The position numbers and the translations under genes are program-made. This document shows positions 18,063-27,208 of a stretch of 64,000 nt of DNA, one piece after another; the stretch's first letter is position 1, and each line of letters opens with the position of its first letter. Source of the stretch: Borrelia hispanica CRI. Lineage in GTDB: Bacteria > Spirochaetota > Spirochaetia > Borreliales > Borreliaceae. The notes below the pieces were generated by a model. It was not told where the DNA came from, did not search any database, and worked only from the letters and a program-made list of their open reading frames with translations. The stretch spans positions 1 through 64,000 of the forward strand of contig NZ_AYOU01000159.1 of the NCBI RefSeq assembly GCF_000500065.1, in the 5' to 3' direction.

Positions 18063-19259
18063 TTATTTATATAATTGGTTTTTGATAGCACGTATTGCTT
18101 TCTGTTTTATTTTGTCAAATCCATCAAAAGAGATGTTTTTGATATTTTGTATAATAACATCAGGAGAAATTGTGCTGTTGCCAAAAGCTTCTAAAAGCAA
18201 TCTTTTGTAATCTTTTTTGATTAATTCTAAGTAAGCAGCCAAACTATTTTTGACGTTTTTATCATTAATGAGTTTCTTAGTGTAGTATGTTGCAGCTTTT
18301 GCTTTATTAAATTCTTTTACAATATTTGTAAGCATATCTTTAACTTTATCTATTCCTAGATATAATATAAATTGATTAAATTGGTCATATGTATAATGTT
18401 TATTAGAGGTTTTGTGATTTATTTTTTGTAAAGGTTCTACTAAGGAAAATAATGTACAAAGTTCATTATCAGTTAGATTTAAAGATATCCCTTGAACATC
18501 AATAGCTCGTTTTGCTTCATTTTGTATATTTGTAATTTCAGTTAGATTAATAGATGTGTTTTGAATATTGGTCTTTATAGTATCGAAAGATTCTTGATTT
18601 GCAGCTCGTTTAAGGGTTATTTTATAATTATTTATTTCATCTTTTAATCTATTATTTAGTTCAGTTTTTTGTTTTTTATAATCATAGATCTTTTTTATAT
18701 TGCTTTCTGTATTTTCTATAAATTTTAGTGCTTGTTGAATATTTGCAATCATTTTTTTAATTTGTTGTGGTTTTAAATATGTTATAAAATCATTAATTTC
18801 CTTATTAGTATAAGTTTTGTTATCTTTGACTATATTATTGTCTTTTAAAGTTTCTGTTAAAAAATTTAATGCTTCATTTTCTTTTGAATTTAGTTGTGCT
18901 ATTAAATTTGATATAAAATCTGGTGTTGAAGATTGAGTGTCTGCAATTTGTTTTGCAGTGATCTTATGAATATTTTTGTTTGCAATATTTTGGTTATCAA
19001 ATTTTTTTACAATATTTGTAAAAGTATATTTAGTTTTTTTTGGAGTTGTATTTAATATTAATTTATGAAATTGACTATTTGTATTATAAGTGTTGTTTGT
19101 TATTTGGTCTTTGTTTGTTGTTTGTGGTTTTGCTGTTGGTATTTGTGTTTGTTTTAAATGATAATCATTGTTGGATGTGGCAGTTTTTGTATTCTTTTGG
19201 GGATTATTACAGCTTATTAGTAAATATGAAATAATAAATAATATTAACCATTTTTGCAT
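18063..19259 (-). CDS. BTA121-repeat surface lipoprotein, two units plus a truncated first unit
   Basis: The start ATG at 19259 follows GCGAGGATGC. The 398-residue product has signal peptide MQKWLILFIISYLLISC. A half unit (about 50-115, with FHKLILNTTPKKT as the middle helix) precedes two complete units (about 120-260 and 265-395). The half unit lacks the first and last helices, so it looks like a deletion remnant. IS copy 2 lies upstream of this gene, between it and the next array member. Confidence 0.8.
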   Translation of the reverse strand: MQKWLILFIISYLLISCNNPQKNTKTATSNNDYHLKQTQIPTAKPQTTNKDQITNNTYNTNSQFHKLILNTTPKKTKYTFTNIVKKFDNQNIANKNIHKITAKQIADTQSSTPDFISNLIAQLNSKENEALNFLTETLKDNNIVKDNKTYTNKEINDFITYLKPQQIKKMIANIQQALKFIENTESNIKKIYDYKKQKTELNNRLKDEINNYKITLKRAANQESFDTIKTNIQNTSINLTEITNIQNEAKRAIDVQGISLNLTDNELCTLFSLVEPLQKINHKTSNKHYTYDQFNQFILYLGIDKVKDMLTNIVKEFNKAKAATYYTKKLINDKNVKNSLAAYLELIKKDYKRLLLEAFGNSTISPDVIIQNIKNISFDGFDKIKQKAIRAIKNQLYK

Positions 19260-19613
19260 GATGCATCCTCGCTTTTAATTTATTTTATCATGTGTAGAAA
19301 TATTCAAGATATATATAAATGTAAAATATAATTTATGTATTGTTTTTTAGTTTGATTTTTAAGTCGGGTAATCAAAAAGATTACAAATTTAAACAGTTGT
19401 TTGAGCAGTGTGATTTTCTTTTTTTAGACTTGATTAGTTTATTTAGAGTTTGTTTTAGATTTAATTAAATATGAATTAATATTAATCTCCATCGTATATT
19501 GATGGAGATTGTTTATCAAAAAATTAAAAAGAATACTCCACCTATAATTTCTATGAAATTTAGGTGGAGATGAATTTGCAACGCAAGTTAAATATTATAA
19601 AATAACAAAACAT
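19260..19613. other. Intergenic: upstream of the minus-strand gene, hairpin and IS copy 2 left end
   Basis: It holds the upstream region of the gene starting at 19259, a hairpin at 19483-19509, and from 19512 the left end of IS copy 2. No open frame of note is seen. Confidence 0.6.
19483..19509. terminator. Hairpin directly beside IS copy 2
   Basis: AATCTCCAT (19483-19491) pairs with ATGGAGATT (19501-19509). It is the same stem as at 6817-6847. The IS sequence begins two bases later, so the element inserted next to this hairpin. It probably terminated the minus-strand gene at 20931-21920 before the insertion. Confidence 0.55.
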
Positions 19614-20747
19614 ATGGGTGCTAATAAAGCTTATAAGTACAGAATATATCCTAACACTAATCAAAAGAAATACTTTTCAAAAGTATTTGGATGCGTAAGA
19701 TTTTTGTATAACAAAATGTTAAGTGATAAGAAAGATTATTATGAAAAAAATAAGAAAAGTCTTAGTGTTAATCCAAGTAATTATAAAAATGAATTTCCAT
19801 TCTTAAAGGAAGTTGATAGTTTGGCTCTTTGTAGCGCATGGATTGACTTAAATTCTGCGTATAGTAATTTTTTTAGAGAAATTAAAAAAGGAAATAGAAC
19901 ACAAGGATTTCCTAAATATAAAAGTAAGAAAAATAGACAAACCTTTAGAACTAATAATCAAAAAAACTCAATAAGAATAGAAAATGATTATATAAAGCTA
20001 CCTAAAATAGGATTTGTAAAATTAGCTCTACATAGGAATATTAAAAGCAATGAACTTATTAAAAATGTAGTAGTAGAAAAAGATACTGATGATAAATATT
20101 ATATTTCAGTAGCAGTTGAGTGCTTAGATGTTAAAAATAACGATAAAACTAAATGCAATAAAAAAGAGATAGTTGGTATTGATATGAGCATGAGGCATTT
20201 TTTAGTAAGTAGTGGGGGTGAGAAAATCAATCATCCCAAATGTTTACTAAAAAATGAACGTAAATTCAAGAAATGCCAAAGAAAACTATCAAAAAAACAA
20301 AAGGGCTCTAGGAATAGAGCTAAATCTAGATTAAGAGTTGCCAAGTTGCATAGGAAAATTTCAAATCAAAGAAAAGATTTTTTACATAAATTATCTTATT
20401 ATTTTGTAGCTAATTATAAAAATATAGCAATAGAAAACTTATCAATTAAAGGCATGCAAAAAGGAATGTTTGGCAAAAGTGTTAATGATTTAGGATGGCA
20501 TGAGTTTGTAAGACAATTATCATATAAATCAGAGTGGTCTAAATCTTATTTGCATAAAGTTGATAGATATTTTCCATCAAGCAAGCTATGCAACAATTGC
20601 GGTATTAAAAATACAACTCTGAAATTAAGTGATACTAGGTGGACTTGTAGCGGTTGTAATATTTTGCATGATAGAGATATAAATGCAGCTCTAAATCTTA
20701 AAGCTTATTATTATAAGGAAATAAAAACTAAGGCAGGAACTGCCTGA
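19614..20747 (+). CDS. tnpB: TnpB, RNA-guided nuclease of an IS605-type element (copy 2)
   Basis: The protein is 377 residues, the same length as copy 1. The RuvC residues are kept (VGIDMS, IAIENLS, HDRDINAAL), as is the zinc ribbon, here with a CSGC second pair instead of CRSC. Most differences are single substitutions. The stretch after SYKSEW (SKSYLHKV against YGAYLHKV in copy 1) differs at many neighbouring bases, which suggests exchange with a third copy. Nothing indicates inactivation. Confidence 0.9.
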   Translation: MGANKAYKYRIYPNTNQKKYFSKVFGCVRFLYNKMLSDKKDYYEKNKKSLSVNPSNYKNEFPFLKEVDSLALCSAWIDLNSAYSNFFREIKKGNRTQGFPKYKSKKNRQTFRTNNQKNSIRIENDYIKLPKIGFVKLALHRNIKSNELIKNVVVEKDTDDKYYISVAVECLDVKNNDKTKCNKKEIVGIDMSMRHFLVSSGGEKINHPKCLLKNERKFKKCQRKLSKKQKGSRNRAKSRLRVAKLHRKISNQRKDFLHKLSYYFVANYKNIAIENLSIKGMQKGMFGKSVNDLGWHEFVRQLSYKSEWSKSYLHKVDRYFPSSKLCNNCGIKNTTLKLSDTRWTCSGCNILHDRDINAALNLKAYYYKEIKTKAGTA

Positions 20748-20864
20748 AGTAAAGCTTGTGGACTATGCTCTAGTGGATGACCGTTCTTGTAGAACCTAAA
20801 AAGCTATCATGGGATGAAACAAGAAGCTATTTCTATAATCTTTGATTTAGAAATAGCAGTTCAC
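20722..20864 (+). ncRNA. Putative omega-RNA scaffold of TnpB copy 2
   Basis: The right end is almost identical to copy 1, including the 10-bp hairpin at 20826-20857. The guide would start at 20865 with TTTAATTTTGTACTATAT, different from the guide of copy 1. The 5' limit is not known. Confidence 0.5.
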
Positions 20865-20930
20865 TTTAATTTTGTACTATATGTATAGCTTTGCTAAATC
20901 TTGCTAAGCATGATTTTTATTGGTTTTTAT

Positions 20931-21920
20931 TCATTTGGTTTCTTTGTTTTGCTCTTTTAAAATATCTTCTGCCTGTTTTTGAAGTGCTTTAATTTTATCT
21001 AAGTCAGAAGGAAGTTGCATCAAATTTGCCTCAATTTGATCAAAGTCAAGATTGCCACTAGAAATAGCGTTTGCAATTGCTTGGCGTGAATATATAGCAT
21101 GTAAGCATAGTTGCGTATATATTTTATTTTGTTGACTCTCATCAGTAATTTGTAAAATCGTTTTTTTTGCACTTGCTTCAGCTTTCATATCTATTGCCAA
21201 TTTTGCAAATATGGCTTTTATTTTGTCTGCTTTCCTATCTAATATAAACTTGTTGAATTGGTCATATGTGCAAGCTTTTTGATGGTTTATTACATATATT
21301 AGTACTATATGATATGAAGCCCATGCATTTTTGTCGTCTTTTTTTGCTCTGTCGTACATTCTTTGAACCTCTAGAGCTCGGTTTACCTCATCATATATTT
21401 TTTTTATTTCATCATTATCGATAAGTGTGTTTTGGATATTAATTTTTGCAATATCAAAAGAATCTTGATTAGCAGCTTTTTTAATATCTTCTGCATATTT
21501 ATTTATTATTTCATCTAGTCGTTCATTTAGCTCTTGTCTGTGGGAGAAATACCTAACTTTTTTAAATCTGTGATATGTCTCTTTTTTTTCTTTTGATACT
21601 TTTGTATTTGTTTCTTTTAATATTTTTATAATATTTGCAATCATCTCTCTAATTTGTTTTGCATCCAAATGTATTATAAAGTCATTAATTTGTTTGATTG
21701 TGTAAGCTTTGTGGTCCTTAGCTATTTTTTTATTGTATAAAGCATTGATTACAAACATTAATGCTTCATTCTCTTCAGGATTTAGTTTTTGTATTATTTT
21801 TTGAGCTTCTTGATTAAATGTTATTTCTGATTCTATATTAACCTCAACCCTTTGTCTTGTTTTAAGATCGCAGTTTGTTAATAAGCATAAAATAATAAAT
21901 ATTTGTAATAATTTTTGCAT
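20931..21920 (-). CDS. BTA121-repeat surface lipoprotein, two units
   Basis: The ATG at 21920 is preferred over the in-frame ATG at 21926 because GGAG then stands at a normal distance. The 329-residue product has leader MQKLLQIFIILCLLTNC, with TNC an acceptable lipobox. Units lie at about 30-190 and 195-325, the first with a longer, Lys/Tyr-rich middle loop (KKETYHRFKKVRYF). It is the upstream-most array member, separated from the others by IS copy 2. Confidence 0.75.
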   Translation of the reverse strand: MQKLLQIFIILCLLTNCDLKTRQRVEVNIESEITFNQEAQKIIQKLNPEENEALMFVINALYNKKIAKDHKAYTIKQINDFIIHLDAKQIREMIANIIKILKETNTKVSKEKKETYHRFKKVRYFSHRQELNERLDEIINKYAEDIKKAANQDSFDIAKINIQNTLIDNDEIKKIYDEVNRALEVQRMYDRAKKDDKNAWASYHIVLIYVINHQKACTYDQFNKFILDRKADKIKAIFAKLAIDMKAEASAKKTILQITDESQQNKIYTQLCLHAIYSRQAIANAISSGNLDFDQIEANLMQLPSDLDKIKALQKQAEDILKEQNKETK

Positions 21921-22216
21921 AAACATTCTCCATTTATTTAAACGTATTTTTAAAAACTAACATAATTAAAGGAATATAACAATATTGTTTTAATTATATT
22001 GGAATAAAAATATAAATATTTTTATCTGTCTTTGTTATTGGAATTAATTAAAATGTAGAGCATGTTTGGGTGAGGTAAACGGTTTCAAAATAATTGTTAT
22101 AGGAGATTGCTTACAATCATTTTTTATATATTTATTATTTAAATTTTAATTTATTGGTGTATATTTGTTAGACTTGTTATTTAAAAATTTATTTAACTTA
22201 TGTAAGGAGGAAAATA

Positions 22217-23497
22217 ATGAAGGTTCATAAAATTTTTATTACTCTCTTAATCATCTTATCATTTGGTTGTGATTTGACTGGACTTCTTGGTGAAGATGCT
22301 GAAGGGAAAGATAGGTTGCAAACTATTATTGAAGGTGCAGAACGTTTCTTGGGTGATCTTGTCGAGGAACATGTTGAATATGAATATTATTATGTTGATG
22401 ATCAGGGTAATTATTTTGATGAACATGGTAATGTTGTTGTTCTAAAGGAAGATGGTACTTTTGTTTATAAAGATAAAGATGTTGTTATTGGTGCTGAAGG
22501 TAAAGGCTCAATTTCTGTTAATGTTGATAGAGATGGTAAGATTGGTGTTTCTGTTGATGGTGAGGCAATGGTTGTTGATCTTGATGGTGCTAAGAAGTTG
22601 GTTGCTGATGTTAAGGCAGAGGTTTTTGGTAAGCCAGGTGAGGTGCAAGGAGATTTAGTTGCTAAGGTATCAGAGGTTGTTGCTAAGGGTTCAGACTTTA
22701 AATCTTTGGTTGCTAAATTAGAAGGAGATGTTAAGGGTGACATTAAACAAATAGTTGCTGCTCCTGTTGTGAAAACCAGAAAACCTGTTTCTGTTTTTGC
22801 TAAGCAAAATACATATAAAAAGCCTACAAATTATTCTGGACAAAAAATGAGTAGTGCGCCACGTACTAAAGTTTACTGTCAATCTTATACTCTTCGTCCA
22901 GGAGAGAGAGCTACAAAAGTGTATATTTCTGATGATGAGAGAAAGATGTTTAATTTTGTAGAAAAACATCTTAAAGATGTTATTGCGCTTATAGATAAAA
23001 ATTCCTATTCTAGTGGACTTAAAAGCCGTCAAGATTATAAAGATAAAATTAAAACAAAATATGAAAAATTAATGCGTATGTCAAAAGAAGATACTATTGC
23101 TGGTGATATGAGAATACTGGAACTTGGACGCGCTGTGAAAAAATTTTATGACTTTATGAAAGACAATGCTGCAAATTCTGCAGAAGTTAAATCTTTAATT
23201 GAGCTTGGCGTAAAAGATAAAAGTGATATTTTAGAGAAAGCCGGAATTAAATTTTCTAGTGATATTAAAAATTATGATCATGTTGCAGCTTTGATTGATC
23301 TTGCTCTTTGTGATAAGAGTTATTCTAGTTCTATAAGAGTATTCTTTGAAAATGTGGCAGATACTTTGTGGTACCATAATTATGCTTCTGATGAGGTTAC
23401 ACTTATGCAAGAGTTAATATGGGATATGGAATCCAAATTTCACTCTTCTAATAGTCCTGATTTGGCTCAACTAAAACAAGGTATTCTTTCAAGATAA
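22217..23497 (+). CDS. Surface lipoprotein sharing its C-terminal domain with the 4644-6680 product
   Basis: The ATG follows AAGGAGG. The 426-residue product has signal peptide MKVHKIFITLLIILSFGC. An acidic segment (about 45-125) has alternating Asp/Gly turns (YYVDDQGNYFDEHGN, VDRDGKIGVSVDGE). A Lys/Val-rich segment (about 125-170) and a basic linker lead to the helical C-terminal domain (about 235-426), shared with the large lipoprotein at 4644-6680. It stands alone, facing away from the minus-strand array, with its own strong terminator. Confidence 0.8.
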   Translation: MKVHKIFITLLIILSFGCDLTGLLGEDAEGKDRLQTIIEGAERFLGDLVEEHVEYEYYYVDDQGNYFDEHGNVVVLKEDGTFVYKDKDVVIGAEGKGSISVNVDRDGKIGVSVDGEAMVVDLDGAKKLVADVKAEVFGKPGEVQGDLVAKVSEVVAKGSDFKSLVAKLEGDVKGDIKQIVAAPVVKTRKPVSVFAKQNTYKKPTNYSGQKMSSAPRTKVYCQSYTLRPGERATKVYISDDERKMFNFVEKHLKDVIALIDKNSYSSGLKSRQDYKDKIKTKYEKLMRMSKEDTIAGDMRILELGRAVKKFYDFMKDNAANSAEVKSLIELGVKDKSDILEKAGIKFSSDIKNYDHVAALIDLALCDKSYSSSIRVFFENVADTLWYHNYASDEVTLMQELIWDMESKFHSSNSPDLAQLKQGILSR

Positions 23498-23559
23498 TAA
23501 ATAAGAGCAGTTATTTTATTTATTGTTTAGATTTATAAAATATTTATGAATTTAATTAC

Positions 23560-23589
23560 TTACCTTAAGACCCAAAGGTCTTAAGGTAA
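23560..23589 (+). terminator. Strong intrinsic terminator
   Basis: TTACCTTAAGACC pairs perfectly with GGTCTTAAGGTAA around a 4-base loop, followed by ATTTATTTAT. It ends the lipoprotein gene at 22217-23497 and separates it from the phage block. Confidence 0.8.
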
Positions 23590-23768
23590 ATTTATTTATA
23601 CATTTTGATAATGTTTATTACTGATATAAAGTTTATTTTAAATTTTATTTTAAATCTTAAATAAATTAAGATTTAAAGAATAGATATATGTGTATAATTA
23701 TTTATAAAATTGATTGATATTTTTGATATTTAATTTACAAAGTTAAATATTGATGATATAATTAATTT

Positions 23769-24980
23769 ATGATATTTAAAAAAACTATGAATGATTTTGA
23801 ACATGCTTTATTTAAAAGATATGCAATAGATCCATTAAAGCTTTATAAATATTCGTTATTCTTTAGGAATTATATAGAAAATTCAGCAGAAGATGCATTG
23901 AAGTGTGGAATTAAATTAGAATCTTTGAAAGATTCTCTTGATTATAGTAGTTTGCAATTTTTAAATTTAGAACTCTCAAATGCACTTCTTGAGGCAATTA
24001 TAAGTTATAGATTTAATGGTGCTGGATATATTTTAATTAGACCTAAAGATTTGTATGAAGATTTAAGTAAAAGTGTTAATGATGAATTGCCATTTGGATT
24101 TAAGTATTTAGATTATAATCGAATAAAAGATGATCACAATAGTGATTATTTAAAGTATTTTCAAGATGATGGTACTTTTATTATTGTGCATAAAAGTAGA
24201 GTTATAATTTATGAGAATTTTGATTATGTATTGAGTGAGCATACACCAGTCTACACTCAAAGTTTACTTTTAGATATTTGCTTGTTAGAACAGATATATA
24301 CAGAAATAGAAAAACGTATTGGGCAATATAATTTTTTATTTTACAAGGATGAACAATTGGTTGGTCTTATGGATGCTTTACAGGATGCTAAGAATCAGAT
24401 AAGTCATTTTAGTAGTAAGGGCAGAGGTTTATTTTCTACATTTTTTAAAAATGATGATAATCAAAAAAATTTGGAAACAGTCGATTTTGAGCTTAGTCGT
24501 GTTATTGAGCGATTAAAGAGTGGATTGAGTAATGATGGAGTATTTTATAGTGCTGATGAGGGAGCAAGTTTGCAGGTTATAAAATATGATCTCTCATTTT
24601 TAAAGGATGCATTTGAACTTGTAAAAGCAAAAATAGGTGCTGATAGCAAAGAACCATTGACTAGAAATTTTAATGAGCAGGTAAAGGGCTTGGGGAGTGA
24701 TGGTAAGGGAGATAGGACTAACTATATTGACTTTTTACATACCGTTCAGGAAGCAGTAGCACTCTCAGTTAATATTAAGCTTAATAAGTATTACAGGCTT
24801 AATATGTGTTTTAATGATCTAATTGTACTTAGTGATAAAGAAAGATTGGAAGAAGATATGATGTTTCTTGATGTTTATTCTAAGTATCTAGATATTGTAA
24901 GATCAAATTCTTTAAGTGATGATGAGATAGAAGTATTAAATAGTAAATTACATTTTAATTTTAGGAGGTTTAGTAAATGA
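23769..24980 (+). CDS. Phage portal-like protein
   Basis: This 403-residue protein begins the phage structural block. It has the features of DUF1073-type portal proteins: an N-terminal helical region with a YRFNGAGYILIRP strand (about 77-89), a mid-region of short strands and helices, a long helix bundle and a helical C-terminal tail. Portals form the ring through which DNA enters the head and to which the tail attaches. The assignment rests on general similarity and on its place before scaffold-like and capsid-like genes. The start has no clear ribosome site; an in-frame ATG at residue 9 is possible. Confidence 0.55.
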   Translation: MIFKKTMNDFEHALFKRYAIDPLKLYKYSLFFRNYIENSAEDALKCGIKLESLKDSLDYSSLQFLNLELSNALLEAIISYRFNGAGYILIRPKDLYEDLSKSVNDELPFGFKYLDYNRIKDDHNSDYLKYFQDDGTFIIVHKSRVIIYENFDYVLSEHTPVYTQSLLLDICLLEQIYTEIEKRIGQYNFLFYKDEQLVGLMDALQDAKNQISHFSSKGRGLFSTFFKNDDNQKNLETVDFELSRVIERLKSGLSNDGVFYSADEGASLQVIKYDLSFLKDAFELVKAKIGADSKEPLTRNFNEQVKGLGSDGKGDRTNYIDFLHTVQEAVALSVNIKLNKYYRLNMCFNDLIVLSDKERLEEDMMFLDVYSKYLDIVRSNSLSDDEIEVLNSKLHFNFRRFSK

Positions 24981-25537
24981 TAAAGGCTTCTGGTGTTAAT
25001 CTAAAAGATGACCTTGAAGATGGTGATAAAAATGTTGATGTAAATCAAGATTTAAATATTGATAATAAACTTAATAATAAATTTGAGCATAATATCAATA
25101 ATGATATTAATAATAATGAATTGTTAACTAGAGCTGTTTGGATTACTAGGCTTGCTGATGATAACTTGAGTTTAAGTTATAATACAAAAGAACTTATTAA
25201 TTCAGGCCATGCACTTGGTGAGGTTTTAGATATTCAAGTGTGTGAACTCATTAAAAAGTATGTTGATGAGAAGCAAATATTGGCAGTTGCAGGTAGTCTT
25301 GATGTTTTAAATTTAAATAGTCAAATTAAAGATATATTGCTAAGGCTTGCAAGTGTAAATATTGATTCATTTAAAAATAGTAATAATTCATATGGTCTTA
25401 TGACTTTTACTAAAGGCAATGTTCAGGAGGTGTTAAATTTAAGAAATACAAGTCATACAATAAAAGATTATAAAGATTTAAGACAGGCAATGCTTAATGA
25501 GTGGATGCAAATTAGGCAAGATTTTTATAATGTTTAA
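24977..25537 (+). CDS. Phage head-associated protein, possible scaffold (DUF1357-like)
   Basis: It overlaps the portal gene by four bases (ATGA), with AGGAGG upstream, so the two are translationally coupled. The 186-residue product has an Asn/Asp-rich disordered N-terminus (1-45) and a helical remainder. Small acidic helical proteins between portal and capsid genes are often scaffolds. From memory, cp32-type phages have a DUF1357 protein here; the match was not verified. Confidence 0.45.
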   Translation: MIKASGVNLKDDLEDGDKNVDVNQDLNIDNKLNNKFEHNINNDINNNELLTRAVWITRLADDNLSLSYNTKELINSGHALGEVLDIQVCELIKKYVDEKQILAVAGSLDVLNLNSQIKDILLRLASVNIDSFKNSNNSYGLMTFTKGNVQEVLNLRNTSHTIKDYKDLRQAMLNEWMQIRQDFYNV

Positions 25538-25592
25538 ATCTTTAAGTTAATTTAATTTAAGTTTGGTATAAATTTAAAATAGGAGAGTATTT

Positions 25593-26186
25593 ATGGCAGA
25601 TAAGAGTGCATTAGAGGCCAGTGTAGAGAGACTTACTAGGGAAAAAGATAGACTTGAGAGTGAACTTGCATCTTTAAAATTGGGCAAGCAATCAGAAGTT
25701 TTAAAGCGACTAAAAGATCATACCACATATCCAGCAGTTTTTGATAGGGAGGTTCAGTTTGGATCTCGAGATATTTATTTTGCTCATAGAGGGGGCTTGC
25801 AGTATTCTTTGGCAGATAAATTTGAAAATTATCAGGATATTGGGTTTTGCTATAAACGTGGAGTTAAGCTTGTTGTTCAAAATGGTATGTCGACTTGCGT
25901 GACACGTGGTGGTGGAAATGATCTTTATGGAATTTGCATAGATTATGATGATTTGACACGAACAGCAACAGTCATCTCAATTGCAAATAGTTTTGAATGT
26001 ATTTTGTTGTCAGATATGAATGTTAAGGCTGGTGATAAATTGGTTTTTGATGATATGGGAGTACTTTCAAAGGTAAAGACCAATGGTACTTATATGCAAG
26101 CTTTGGCTTTAAGTGATGCTTTAGAGTTTAAAGATAAGTCAGGATTTTATGGTGCAAAGGTAATGCTTATCAATAAGCCTTTGTAA
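25593..26186 (+). CDS. DUF228-like phage virion protein
   Basis: This 197-residue protein has a short N-terminal coiled coil (about 5-35). A beta-rich domain with many Gly and aromatic residues follows (RGGLQYSLADKF, GIGFCYKRGV-like strands, TRGGGNDLYG, NVKAGDKLVFDD). This agrees with the DUF228 family of Borrelia phage-like plasmids. The fold resembles small head-decoration proteins, and its place between scaffold-like and capsid-like genes supports a virion role. The ribosome site is AGGAGAG. Confidence 0.55.
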   Translation: MADKSALEASVERLTREKDRLESELASLKLGKQSEVLKRLKDHTTYPAVFDREVQFGSRDIYFAHRGGLQYSLADKFENYQDIGFCYKRGVKLVVQNGMSTCVTRGGGNDLYGICIDYDDLTRTATVISIANSFECILLSDMNVKAGDKLVFDDMGVLSKVKTNGTYMQALALSDALEFKDKSGFYGAKVMLINKPL

Positions 26187-26282
26187 ACAAATAATATGGT
26201 AATTTAAATAGTAATTGAATTAATAATTCAATTTTAAAAATAAATTTGAAAAAATTAGTTAAAATTAAGGAGATATTAAACA

Positions 26283-27206
26283 TTGAGTGAAAGTTTATTT
26301 AATAATGAAGAATTTATAAATACTCTTAGAGATTCTCTTTTTGTTGATAGGCCAATCCCTGAATATTATCATTTTTTTGATAATGAACAAATAGAAACTA
26401 GTGATGCATCACTTACAAGTGAGCGAGTTATTAAATGGAATTCTAGTATTGTGGATTTGCCAACACTTAAGGTAAATGATTTTAGTACGGTTGCTACTAT
26501 TAAGTTTAAAAGGCAAGTTGTTCTTGTTAATTATTTACCTTTTCAATATGCATTTACATATTATGCACCTGATGGCAGATTGGATATTCAAGCAGTTAAT
26601 AATATTAATATGAGAGAAGGACTTAGGTATTCCTTATCACAAATACATAAACTTTTAAGTTCACATTATTTAAGGGGTGGTTTGTGTTTTTCTGGTTCTA
26701 AAGAGCGAACACTTTTGGTTGATGATTCTAATAGAGAAACTATGTATGGATTACTTAATATTCCAGGGCAAATAGATAAAAATATTAAAGTTACTAAAGC
26801 TTCTGATTTAATAAAGGCTTGTAATGATGAGATTGGTAATATTAATGTAGAAGATGAGCGAGGAGTGCCTTTTAGAGTACTTACAACTCCGAAAATTAAA
26901 GCGATATTGCTTGAGAGATTGAGTAATAATAATTATTCATATAAAGATGTGTTGTTTGATTCTCTAAGAGCAATAAATAATGATGCTGATATTGAGCTTG
27001 AGACTACCAATTTATTGGATGATGAGATGTTAATTTATCCAAGAAGTTCTAAGCTTTTATTGCTAAAAGATGGACATCCTCCGATTTTAAATGCATATAC
27101 ACAAATGTCAAGTAGTAATTTTAGAACTAGTTTTTTGGATTTTTCTATTGGAAGCATTCTTGCAAGTGAAAAATCAATACTTAGATTTAAGATAAGTTGG
27201 ACATAA
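26283..27206 (+). CDS. Probable major capsid protein
   Basis: The 307-residue product starts at a TTG preceded by AAGGAG. It has the size and layout of an encapsulin/HK97-like capsid protein. There is an N-terminal arm, a central region with FKRQVVLVNYLPFQYAF-like strands, a long helix followed by a loop, and a C-terminal part with LLDDEMLIYPRSSKLLLL and a closing strand. The call is based on size, position after portal and DUF228-like genes, and this layout; no diagnostic motif is seen. Confidence 0.45.
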   Translation: MSESLFNNEEFINTLRDSLFVDRPIPEYYHFFDNEQIETSDASLTSERVIKWNSSIVDLPTLKVNDFSTVATIKFKRQVVLVNYLPFQYAFTYYAPDGRLDIQAVNNINMREGLRYSLSQIHKLLSSHYLRGGLCFSGSKERTLLVDDSNRETMYGLLNIPGQIDKNIKVTKASDLIKACNDEIGNINVEDERGVPFRVLTTPKIKAILLERLSNNNYSYKDVLFDSLRAINNDADIELETTNLLDDEMLIYPRSSKLLLLKDGHPPILNAYTQMSSSNFRTSFLDFSIGSILASEKSILRFKISWT

Positions 27207-27208
27207 TA

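Larger units (their letters stand above)
19512..20864 (+). mobile_element. IS200/IS605-type element, TnpB only (copy 2)
   Basis: It has the same 1,353-bp length and ends as copy 1 at 1840-3192, with the left hairpin at 19536-19569 and the right hairpin at 20826-20857. Different DNA flanks each side. There are no indels relative to copy 1, only substitutions. It lies within the BTA121-repeat array, on the opposite strand. Confidence 0.85.
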
